Shown in pieces: positions 57,101 to 64,000 of a stretch of DNA of 64,000 nucleotides. The notes beneath the pieces were generated by a model. It had not been told where the DNA came from. It made no database searches and saw nothing but the letters and a program-made list of their open reading frames with translations. Origin of the DNA: Ischnura elegans (Eukaryota; Arthropoda; Insecta; Odonata; Coenagrionidae); contig NC_060248.1 in the NCBI RefSeq assembly GCF_921293095.1, positions 129,592,972-129,656,971 on the forward strand. The letters run 5' to 3'. Each line of letters begins with the position of its first letter. Positions within the stretch are counted from its first letter, which is position 1. The translations under genes were made by a program, and so were the position numbers.

Positions 57101-59119
57101 GAAGCTAAGGTCTTCGTAATACGATCCCTGCACGAGCTGGGACCTTATGTTTGATTTCGGAGAAGAGGAAATCTTCAGATTGGGTGGGGTGAATGCTGAA
57201 TGGAGGGAATAGCAGATCGTGGGAAATGCGCCAATGTCACTATCCCACGGCACTGAGGTTCTCCTGATGGGGGACACCTGGAATTTTCGGATTTTTTTCA
57301 CCCGATCAATTTCGATTCCCCACATCGAACTCTTTTCACCGCTCTAACCCGCGAATTTGATGTAGTTCGTCAGCTTGCCTAAAACGGCGCTGCATGCACT
57401 AAACGACTAGAGTTCTCCTCATTTTTCCGAGTCAACTACCAACGACGTGCGAGCGACAGTGTATGACGCGAAATTCAAAGTATTCGAGGTATTCGAGACG
57501 GCACCTTTGGCATAACTATTCGAGATCTCGAATATCGAATACTTTCTAGTATTCGAGGTATTCGAGTATTCGCGGATACTATTCGCACATCCCTAATTTA
57601 TACAAATTGTGACAATTAAATAATATTCAAGTGAAAGTTTGGATTATTTGTGTTTTCCGATCATTCATGCTGCCTCTCCCCATCGCATTAGCCCGTTAGG
57701 ATAATCAGGAGTGTGCTGTACATTATTGTAACTAATATTTGTTTCTTACTTGAAAGTCCTCGAGGATACTTTAATAAGTGAAAACAAGACAAATCACAAA
57801 GAAAACCAGAGGAAAAACTTTGAAAGGCTATTAGAGCTCCAATACTCAGAATGCAAAATAGCAAGCAGAAAAAAAGCAGAGCCCAAAGACAATTATAATG
57901 TCATGCACCCGTCTCCCAAACTGGCACCTGGCAAGCTGTGTTTGAAACTATAATATGTCTCTGATTCACCCCAGCTCAATAAATGCAGGTCACTTGGTTT
58001 AAGAAAAGTATATTCATGGAACATCATTGGTTATCTATAAGAGTGTGGGTGAAATGGCAGTTGAAAAACCTTGCAATTTCTCCATTGTATTCAGAAAGGA
58101 TCCTACGTGTCGTATTTTCAAATTTTAATTTCTGCAGTTATACAGCACATAGACACCAGCTGCCACTGGCATTATGACAATGAATGACAAAGTTGAGTGG
58201 AGGAATGCGTGGCTAGAGCAACTACGCACCTCGGAGGGCATCCATGGCATCCACATGTTGACGAGCAAGGGCTCCAAAACTCTGGAGGCAGCCACGGAAA
58301 TGCGAGATGTTCCAGCCACAATCCCAGCGGACATCCAACAGTTGCAGTGATGATTTTAGATTTTCCTAGAATATTCAAAGACATAAAATATTAAGAGCAA
58401 CAGGCTTCACTTAAAATAAATTGCGAGTTATATTCCTGGTTTCATAATTATAATAGCCTTCTACGACAACAATCCTTACAAATAGCTTAAAAATTGATGT
58501 TCTAAAGCATATGTTTGCAGCCTGAGGCTAGAATGCCCCTCCAAGCAATTTAATTCAGCCCATACAAGTAATAGTTATCAATATTTTTAGCCTACACTAA
58601 TGAGATAATGCATAGAAAATTTGTATAACATATGTGAAGTACAATTGCAAAAATTTTATAAAATTACATTAGGAAAATACAAGAACACATCTCCCAATAC
58701 ATAGACAAAAACCCTCCATTGGTTAATGCTTGTGGAATATTTTTTGGTACATAGTATTCAAATGAACTATGTATTCACTTTACAATTGGTCAATGACAAA
58801 ATATTTTTTACGTTAAACCCATAGATGTTCTAAAAATAGGATGCAGGTCCAAATGCCATTCCCCAAACAAGTCAATCGCATCACACAGTAAACATGCCTT
58901 AAAACTTAAAAAAAAACCATGTTCTTAGTTAGGGAAAGGTTATCGAATCATGATAGATCAATTATTTTTAAATATCCAGGGTACTTAGTGTTAATATATT
59001 CCACCAAAGTATGTAGTTGAGGCAGCTGCCTTACCTGAAGCCTAGAGACCTCTTCCTTGACAGGAGCAAGAGCCTCTGCCTTCTTCCTCGCATCGCCAGC
59101 GTATTTCTCCAACCAGGAT
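47894..59119 (-). CDS. TCAIM-like protein (T-cell activation inhibitor, mitochondrial; DUF4461), last 7 coding exons
   Basis: Exons on the - strand in order: 59119-59035, 58365-58230, 53566-53475, 52440-52340, 51847-51704, 49037-48906 and 48167-47894. All junctions are GT/AG and every phase matches; together they encode 320 residues and a TAG stop. Recognised by collinear similarity to vertebrate TCAIM as I remember it: SWLEKYAGDARKK, ENLKSSLQLLDVRW, RILVFGSETG followed by GHVML, FQPKVTAEGYERHL, GQFIVPASIPAF, and the C-terminal SHGEVCIPWDWKP. The known family is a mitochondrial protein with an N-terminal DUF4460 and a C-terminal DUF4461; its molecular function is poorly defined. The N-terminal exons are not found in 59.1-64 kb and probably lie beyond the window. 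Introns hold two hAT-type elements, a dead mariner and family A copies. Confidence 0.85.
48906..49037 (-). CDS. TCAIM-like exon
   Basis: Acceptor TTTGCAG|T, donor AGTG|GTGAGT. Phase 2 in, phase 2 out. Encodes ESGPLMLSPTGQFIVPASIP, then a hydrophobic stretch and an acidic helix ending HEYQ. Confidence 0.84.
49202..51131. mobile_element. 1.9-kb element with 34-bp terminal inverted repeats, related inside to C1/C2
   Basis: Ends GAAGTACCGTATAAGCG... and its complement, inverted match about 32/34. The interior (49806-50395 and 50693-50930) aligns by eye with 60844-61720 of C2. A smaller element (50396-50692) is inserted in it. No clear target duplication. Lies in a TCAIM-like intron. Confidence 0.7.
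50396..50692. mobile_element. 297-bp MITE with 30-bp terminal inverted repeats
   Basis: Starts GGCCCCTTGCACACACACCG and ends with the inverse, one mismatch in 30 bp. The interior is rich in CCGGTAAAA-type palindromes. The related stretch in C2 lacks it, giving an approximate empty site. Confidence 0.8.
51520..51735 (+). CDS. Coding-like ORF overlapping a TCAIM-like exon on the other strand
   Basis: ORF reading MDICTDGISSDMNEIPCMIN, KLNLQQSSSSERLTSRY, ending HDELKLLE. Its last 30 nt are antisense to the exon at 51704-51847. Codon content is plausible, but there is no conserved motif; chance is a serious alternative. Confidence 0.15.
   Translation, partial: SHSRDVSMDICTDGISSDMNEIPCMINKLNLQQSSSSERLTSRYKGKFKPAPEFLCQFENLRFHDELKLLE
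51704..51847 (-). CDS. TCAIM-like exon
   Basis: Acceptor TTACAG|G, donor AAC|GTAAGT. Phase 2 in, phase 2 out. Encodes KFQPKVTAEGYERHLRRL followed by a Trp-Pro-Pro segment and FQLVVET. Confidence 0.84.
52340..52440 (-). CDS. TCAIM-like exon
   Basis: Acceptor GCTAG|CTG, donor CAG|GTATGG. Phase 0 in, phase 2 out. Encodes a basic helix-like segment (NVKRRDAVLARIPAVERAVS, then RVLMDIRIVHR). Confidence 0.82.
53475..53566 (-). CDS. TCAIM-like exon
   Basis: Acceptor CTCAG|GT, donor GAT|GTAAGT. Phase 1 in, phase 0 out. Encodes RILVFGSETGVTLDGHVML followed by NNWLD. The G-V-T-L-D-G-H-V-M-L block aligns with the TCAIM SG...GHVML segment. Confidence 0.85.
54058..54870 (+). mobile_element. Tc1/mariner (mariner) transposon remnant
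   Basis: Left terminal repeat ACGAGGGCTGTGCCAAAAGT at 54058. The transposase frame starts at 54224 with a helix-turn-helix region (AVIRFLLARKSPPLEIHQQL, RSGRPP), has a TAA after FQQF (54650), then VSIVTGDEAWVFHYIPKTK with the first catalytic Asp, and jumps to KRFKSDDEV. The part carrying the second and third catalytic Asp is deleted. The right end was not found. Confidence 0.85.
54224..54820 (+). pseudogene. mariner transposase, broken
   Basis: About 200 codons in one frame with one nonsense codon and an internal deletion of roughly 130 residues relative to full mariner transposases, inferred from the jump between the TGDEAW motif and the C-terminal DDEV segment. It cannot encode an active enzyme. 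Confidence 0.82.
55442..55708 (-). mobile_element. Family A element, left-end fragment inside C1
   Basis: TAGGGTTGTTTCCTTCAT to the GAGGCACAGA region, stopping 32 bp before another family A copy. Confidence 0.85.
55741..56409 (-). mobile_element. Family A element, full length, inside C1
   Basis: TAGGGTAGTTTCC to GGAAAGTACCCTA. Its left flank (55709-55740) is identical over 32 bp to that of the copy at 60065. Confidence 0.92.
56729..57260. repeat. Direct duplication of about 177 bp inside C1
   Basis: 56729-56905 and 57083-57260 align almost end to end (GTAACTT.ATATTTTTT...CTATCCCACGGCACTGAG), 354 bp apart. Confidence 0.85.
57752..57953 (+). CDS. Coding-like stretch with nearby AATAAA, unidentified
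   Basis: After TTACTTGAAAG the frame reads LEDTLISENKTNHKENQ, NFERLLELQYSECKIASRKK and ends PKLAPGKLCLKL then TAA; AATAAA follows about 25 nt later. It looks like a last exon of a + strand gene, but upstream exons are not evident and it lies in an intron of the TCAIM-like gene. Confidence 0.2.
58230..58365 (-). CDS. TCAIM-like exon
   Basis: Acceptor CTAG|GAA, donor CGAG|GTGCGT. Phase 0 in, phase 1 out. Encodes ENLKSSLQLLDVRW, then a segment with WNISHFRGCLQSF and ARQHVDAMDAL. Confidence 0.83.
59035..59119 (-). CDS. TCAIM-like exon (first seen in the window)
   Basis: Acceptor CTAG|A, donor CAG|GTAAGG. Enters in phase 2 and ends in phase 0. Encodes SWLEKYAGDARKKAEALAP and a Glu-rich tail ending SRLQ, a charged segment likely to be helical. 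An upstream coding exon must exist because the reading frame is entered mid-codon. Confidence 0.82.
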
Positions 59120-59293
59120 CTAGGGACACATGCATATTTCACTCAGTGAAAATATGCTCAATCGAGATGTTTCATGATTTTGTGGAAGTCATTCAACCAA
59201 TTAGAGGACCCATAAAAATGCACACTTCTCTGACTGATAACTCATTTTAATTCCTAAAAATTCTTAAGACGTTAAAACCTCATAGTTTTGTAG

Positions 59294-59437
59294 GAGGGAA
59301 ACCTCATGACAATGGTATCTGCAGCAATAGCAGTGAAGTCAGTCCTCTCATTGCTTTACCATGGACAGACCACCCACCAACTGAAGCCATTGCCATGGCA
59401 ATACAAAAGATGTCAAATGAGGGCTCTTTTTTGTTAG
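59294..59437 (+). CDS. Possible internal exon of an unidentified gene
   Basis: 144 nt bordered by TTTTGTAG and a strong donor TTAG|GTGAGT. It is open in one frame and encodes a plausible soluble segment: GKPHDNGICSNSSEVSP, LPWTDHPPTEAIAMAIQKM and GSFLL. It lies between TCAIM-like exons on the opposite strand. If joined to an acceptor at 61970|61971 it would continue EILPPQLHPLHINLENYKE and stop at 62027. I do not recognise the product; it could be a real exon, a pseudogene piece or chance. Confidence 0.35.
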   Translation, partial: EGNLMTMVSAAIAVKSVLSLLYHGQTTHQLKPLPWQYKRCQMRALFC

Positions 59438-59558
59438 GTGAGTGAATTCATATTCTTTAAAAGTTAAATATGAACTAAATTGACTATTCTGGTTGTCTCA
59501 TTCTAAATCTTTGTTTGCCATACTTTTGTTGATTTCACCCTCTGAATTGCATTAGAAT

Positions 59559-61854
59559 TAGGGATGGACAGATCCAGGATATTTTTCAGATCCAGATCCG
59601 ATACTTGATATCAGGTGTCGGATCTTCGGATATTTTCAGATCCAAATGCATTTTTAACTTCCTGCTATAAAAAAGTATGTAATTATTTAAGTTTCTTCTG
59701 AGTATATGTGATCAAAGAAATGCTATTTTAATTTTCATTCACATTTTAATATTTTAACTGATTAAATAACATTTTATAAGCTTTCAAATTATTGACAGAA
59801 TTCAAATTTTCCTCACGATAGTTTCCCCCGATTTTTGTCACTTTCTCATCGCATGCTGACTTGTTTCACCCGCAAATGCTTCAGTTGTGGTGAGGTGGAT
59901 TTTACACTTCCTCACGATAGTTTCACGCCACAGTGCATGCATATGGCATACAGTGAGCTCCCCTTTTCTCATAAATAAAAAATTTTCCTCACAATGAAAT
60001 ACATTTTTATCAATATGTCACTAAATTAAATTGCAACAGCGCAATCTGCAACATAATTGGCAATTGGGTAGTTTCCTTCATCAAAGAAAACAAAAGGCAT
60101 TGATTGCGATTCGTTACCCACCATTAGCGTATTCATAATATAGATATTATTTGCTTTTAGAAATACCAATTTAGATGAATGGCAATGGTCAATTTTAACC
60201 TCATTTGAAAAAGGCCAGATTGGCGCCAATGCGATGCCACTTCACGTGACGTCACAGGAACCTAGTTTCTACGCGAGTAGATGGGAGTTTTACATCGTCT
60301 GAGATTACCAATGCATTCACGAGGCACAGAGCCCATGGAAACATGTCTTAATAATCACCTATTAAAACTGGCTAAGGTCGGAAAGTTTTCTTCGTTTGAT
60401 GAGGTATTAATAATCCTTATTTAAGCCAAGCGCTACCAGCTAGCAGGGTACTGCTACCTTCCAGCATCCTGCGTCGTATCAGCGCTCAAAGCCTCGCCCC
60501 AAGGTCACCTCACATGCGGCAGCGGGAACCAGAACGACGTCACACGGATTTTTCCCAGCATTCATACTTAGCCTAATGCTTAGCCGAAGCTATCGCGTTT
60601 TTGCGCGCTTAAAAATTTTCACTTTTCATTTAAACGCGAAAAATAGATATCGTCATTTAAAAATCTAAAAGCATGAAATATGTACTCCAGGAGTAATAAT
60701 CTTTTAATTTAGGCATTAAAAATATAATAGGAAACCACCCTATTTTTAGAACAAGATTGACTTCACGTGCGATGAGGTGCGGGAGCAGAACGAGACGGCC
60801 GCTCAGCCATCTGGAGAGGAAGGGGCGGGTAGCAGAAGCACGTAATGGAGAGGTGGAGGGGACGTAGCGCGATCCTTCCGTCTTTCAAACAGCTAGACTA
60901 CGAATAAGGGAGTCAGGGACGAACAAGTCAGATCTTGCTACATTTTTTGTGACATCGTTGTCTTCAAAGCGAAGCCGGGCGAGCTACGTGATGCATGCAC
61001 TTGGCGTTTCCAGTTCATCTCTACCTGTTTGAGGGGGCTAATGCTATGCTTGTTTCTTTGAAAATTGTGCTGTTTTGACTTGGTTGAATATTAATATCGA
61101 CTAGTTATAACTAGAAAACTTAAAGGAAATCCTGAGAGAGTAGAGCTGAAAAAAACTAAAATATCGTCAGAAATGCATCATGTTTGGTCTCATTCTTTTT
61201 TCAATCTTGTGCATGTCATCCAATCGCCGAAGCTATCGAGACACTTGGGCCTAGAAAGTCACTCACCTCGCCTAGCAATGGAGAATTGAGGCAGGTAGGC
61301 CGAAAAAGGTCAGTTGGTGAGACTGGGTAGGGATGAAACACCCTTGGATTATTTTCAAGTAACTTGATATTTTCCTTGGCAGACAATGATTTATGGTCTG
61401 CGTGATCTCGGATACGAAAAAAAAACATCAGAGGCATGGGCTGATGGAGGGCTGAGGGTGATAATCTGCAAAAATCTGCGGCATAGTTATTTTTGACGAG
61501 GTTATTATCCTACGACGCTGAGATTCCCCCGATGATTGTTGAAAGAGTCACACTATGTGCCTGCCGTATTTTGCCTAAAAATTTTCTACAGCTGAAATTC
61601 TGTAGCAAAACCCCTATGAGAGATTTTAAACAAAACTGGTTCACGAGTAGGACAAGTATTGTATGTATTGTGACGGTGCAAACGAAGAGATGATCAGAAC
61701 TCTTTCCACTCTCAGTAATGGGAGGGTGCATTCACCAAAGCATTAATTTAAAATTTCAGATCTAGATCCGACATCTTTAGCAAATTTGGATCGTAAGTAT
61801 CCAGTGAAGGGCAATATCTGCAGATATTTGGAAAATCCGATCTGACCACTCCTA
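59559..61854. mobile_element. hAT-type DNA transposon C2, non-autonomous, 2.3 kb
   Basis: Ends TAGGGATGGACAGATC and GATCTGACCACTCCTA, flanked by a perfect 8-bp duplication ATTAGAAT (59551-59558, 61855-61862). Subterminal GATCCAGAT-type repeats. Carries one family A copy and about 1 kb shared with the element at 49.2-51.1 kb and with C1. No transposase seen. Confidence 0.9.
60065..60742 (-). mobile_element. Family A element, full length, inside C2
   Basis: TGGGTAGTTTCC to GGAAACCACCCTA. The left flank (60032-60063) is identical to that of the copy in C1. Confidence 0.92.
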
Positions 61855-61970
61855 ATTAGAATGCAATATTTAGAGCATAAAATCTGACATCCAACTCTTT
61901 TTAGGATAGTCATATTTAATATATATATTTTTCATTTGTTTACTCCATTATACTAACTTCCATTCACCAG

Positions 61971-62029
61971 AAATATTGCCACCTCAGTTACATCCACTCC
62001 ACATCAATTTAGAGAACTACAAAGAATAG
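61971..62029 (+). CDS. Possible terminal exon linked to 59294-59437
   Basis: Preceded by a pyrimidine-rich tract and CACCAG. In the phase left by the upstream candidate exon it reads EILPPQLHPLHINLENYKE then TAG. The intervening intron would hold a complete 2.3-kb transposon. Unidentified. Confidence 0.25.
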
Positions 62030-62047
62030 ACACAATAAGAAAGTTAG

Positions 62048-62183
62048 ATGAAAAATATAAAATTAGATTCAGCAGAAGTTAATATGCCTAAAGTACTGGT
62101 TAGACACTGGTATAGATCATTATGTACTACCAAATTCACTGCTATTCAGGATACTGTGTTGCATATGAAACCTATATTGGCAG
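62048..62183 (+). CDS. Coding-like stretch, unidentified
   Basis: Open from ATG at 62048 to a donor-like GCAG|GTGAGG at 62184. Reads MKNIKLDSAEVNMPKVLV, RHWYRSLCTTKFTAI, QDTVLHMKPILA. If spliced at TTCAG (62071-62072) the exon would be 62073-62183. Whether this is a gene or the ORF of an old mobile element is open. Confidence 0.25.
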
Positions 62184-62439
62184 GTGAGGGTTGACATTCT
62201 GTTGCTATATCCTAATTAGGAACATCTCGAACCACCCACAGTGAAGCATAAAGAATGCAAGCCCAGCAATTGATCCACAATTATAAATAATAGGCAACAT
62301 GAAAATATTATACTTTTCATCTTTCACGTTTCGCCTAATACGGAGGCAATCGGTCCAATGACAAGAAAATGTGTACATCTCGTTACAATTCTGTTTCACC
62401 ACTTGACTGCATATCTTTATTATCAATTCACATTTCCAT

Positions 62440-62578
62440 TAATTGTGTGGCATTTCAACTGCCAAAGCAAGACAAGTGGTCACCTGTGGATTTGATGATA
62501 ACTGAATCGAAGTGTAAAAGTTACGGGAGGATGTATAAAAGGTTAGAAACAATTTATAAGAGAAAGAGCAATAAATAG
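62440..62578 (+). CDS. Coding-like stretch, unidentified
   Basis: The open frame runs from at least 62369 to the TAG ending at 62578. Its most protein-like part is QDKWSPVDLMITESKCKSYG followed by a basic tail ending YKRKSNK. No family recognised. Confidence 0.2.
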
Positions 62579-62596
62579 TTGCTGGGCCATTTTTAG

Positions 62597-62721
62597 TTGA
62601 AGAAACAATACAAAAATACCAAATTCAAGCTGCTGACTGGCTCATTTCGGAGAATCTGATCTGGTGTGAAGCAGCACTCCCAATAGACACCTGGAGAAAA
62701 TCTTTGCATCCTGGATGGCCG
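62597..62721 (+). CDS. Coding-like stretch cut by a repeat, unidentified
   Basis: After TTTTTAG the frame reads EETIQKYQIQAADWLI, SENLIWCEAALPIDTW, RKSLHPGWP and runs into a repeat beginning TTAGGGTGGTCC at 62722. Low-complexity explanations do not fit; composition is protein-like. No family recognised. Confidence 0.25.
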
Positions 62722-63379
62722 TTAGGGTGGTCCTTATTTTTTCGATTTTTCGAATTTCTTTCGGGACGCCCCCTCATTTTATGCCAATTGGTGTAAAAAC
62801 ATATTCTGTAAAATATTATTGCAATTGGATAACGGGAAAACGTGCCGCATAGCACTCTAAGTTGCCGGCCTCGGTGGCGGCGGGGTAAAGTCCTCGCCTG
62901 CCAAACCGTAGGTCGCGGGTTCGAATCCCGCCTGGGTAGGTGATCCCTCTCCAGGGCATGGATGTTTGTGTTGTACTCTGTTAATATTGAAATCCCTCGT
63001 TGTAAAAGGCCGTTATGTGCTGTTTACGGGGGTTGTGATAAATAAATAAATAAATAAATAAAGAAATTTTGGTATTTTCGGCTGTTGTTCGGATATGAAT
63101 GGCGATAAGAAAGCGCTGGTATTTTCCAACTGTATTTCTATGGTAACTAACGATACTCTGGACATTTGGCTTGCTACTCCTAAAATATTTTCCAATTGTG
63201 ACCAGTGGTTCCTGAGATACGGCCCCAAGAGTGAGCGCGCCCCACCCCAGGCAGACATTTTTGGTGGCATGCGGGTTGCATACTCTCAACATTTGTCGAT
63301 CATTCTCACTCATCATAAAACCATAAAATTATTTAGATAAACTTTAATATTCATCAATATAACCTTAAATGCTATATTT
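62722..63379 (-). repeat. Repeat beginning TTAGGGTGGTCC, with an embedded SINE
   Basis: Begins at 62722 right after a coding-like stretch, is split by a tRNA-type SINE (62861-63062), and continues to the transposase-like remnant. Perhaps the 3' end of the same element; this link is inferred. Confidence 0.4.
62861..63062 (+). mobile_element. tRNA-derived SINE with (AAAT)n tail
   Basis: Head GCCTCGGTGGCGGCGGGGTAA (A-box-like) and CGCGGGTTCGAATCCCGCC (B box), a body of about 110 bp and a tail of (AAAT) repeats. Confidence 0.88.
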
Positions 63380-64000
63380 AACGCTGTTTATTGCCAAAAC
63401 GGGCTGTTATTTGGACTCAGTGATTAATTCTCCTTAGGCTTTGAAATATTTAAAACAGAGGAACATTAGTGTCCAACGACTTCCCAATCTTCGCGTCGAA
63501 GACACTTTTTACACCAGCTTGTACATGTAGTGCCGGCATGGTAGAAGCAAATTATACTTTTTGAGAAGCTGCTCTAATAAGGCGCATGTGCAACTGAGTC
63601 TCCCAATGTTGGTCGCATTAGTATCGTAGTAGAATACTTGGACATTTTCATATAGGTTCCACTCCTTCAGCATCTGATACACAGCAACGGCTTGATATTT
63701 CCCACTGCCTGATTATGCAATTGTAACCCCAAGTAAATGCTTAGCTCCCGGACTTGTGGCTATGATAGGAAGCCTATTTACCAGTTCTTTGCCCATCATT
63801 GCTGGAAGAAATATTCCGTCCAAATACTCCTGCGTACTCCTGCCGTAAACGCTCGTGGCTGTGACGGATAGATGAGCGATCTATGAAAAATTCGTCAATA
63901 TTTTGATGAAATACTTCAGCAGCTGCAATCAAAATATGAACACCTTCCCTGTCCCTCACTTTGCATTTATAACTGCGACAAATCTCAAAGTGATCAGGTT
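63380..64000 (-). pseudogene. Remnant of a repetitive transposase-like ORF
   Basis: On the - strand: RLPIIATSPGAKHLLGV, KYQAVAVYQMLKEWNLYENV, YYDTNATNIGRLS, ALLEQLLKK and LLPCRHYMY, interrupted by stops. The DTT..NTG...LLE..L...L.CRHH pattern is one I know from abundant uncharacterised, probably transposon-borne proteins of invertebrates. It starts beyond the window; the 3' part may extend to the repeat at 62722. Confidence 0.5.

Larger units (their letters stand above)
55195..57595. mobile_element. hAT-type DNA transposon C1, non-autonomous, 2.4 kb
   Basis: Ends TAGGGATGGGTCGAATA and TATTCGCACATCCCTA, flanked by a perfect 8-bp duplication ATTTATAC (55187-55194, 57596-57603). Subterminal regions are full of TATTCGA repeats. 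Inside are two family A copies and a direct duplication of about 177 bp (56729-56905 and 57083-57260). I see no transposase. Lies in a TCAIM-like intron. Confidence 0.9.

Noticed and set aside
58125-58384. ORFs of 65-70 codons on both strands
   Set aside because: Other-frame shadows of the TCAIM-like exon 58230-58365.
62861-62940. A possible tRNA gene
   Set aside because: The D-arm and anticodon arm do not fit, and a SINE body with an (AAAT)n tail follows.

Overview
The window is a gene-poor, AT-rich, transposon-rich piece of an animal nuclear genome. Long introns with GT/AG borders, Ty1/copia, BEL, Penelope, mariner, hAT-like and several LINE and tRNA-derived SINE remnants, together with a bee-venom-type (group III) phospholipase A2, point to an arthropod, probably an insect with a large genome. 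The species cannot be named from the sequence.

Only two genes can be reconstructed with confidence. (1) A complete four-exon secreted group III phospholipase A2 lies on the + strand (26880-40391). Its splice phases all match and give a 256-residue protein with signal peptide, an unusual amphipathic prosegment, the Ca-loop, the His-Asp catalytic pair and all ten family cysteines. (2) The last seven coding exons of a TCAIM-like (T-cell activation inhibitor, mitochondrial; DUF4461) gene lie on the - strand (59119 down to 47894). They are fully in phase, encode 320 residues and end in a Trp-Asp-Trp motif near the C-terminus. Its first exons are not seen and probably lie beyond 64 kb. A third group of open, intron-bordered stretches on the + strand (59.3-62.7 kb) looks coding but is unidentified.

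Layout: 0-14 kb holds copies of a 0.65-kb inverted-terminal-repeat element (family A), two LINE 3' ends joined head to head, poly-G hAT-like elements and SINE fragments. 15-20 kb holds a 0.95-kb element with terminal inverted repeats, a Penelope GIY-YIG remnant, a small hAT-like element and a palindrome. 21.6-25.5 kb is a near-complete but dead copia element. 25.7-26.8 kb holds an inverted repeat and a LINE tail just upstream of the phospholipase gene. Phospholipase introns carry more repeats, including two SINE copies in perfect inverted orientation inserted as one unit. 42-45 kb contains an hAT-like element and the 5' LTR plus gag of a BEL element. 46-64 kb is the TCAIM-like gene, whose introns carry two 2.3-2.4 kb hAT-type elements with perfect 8-bp target duplications, a related 1.9-kb element, a dead mariner and more family A copies.

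I found no operon-like or defence-like system. The most unusual observations concern nested and inverted repeats (the twin-SINE unit; family A carried inside a larger transposon), the phospholipase prosegment, and the unidentified + strand coding stretches.
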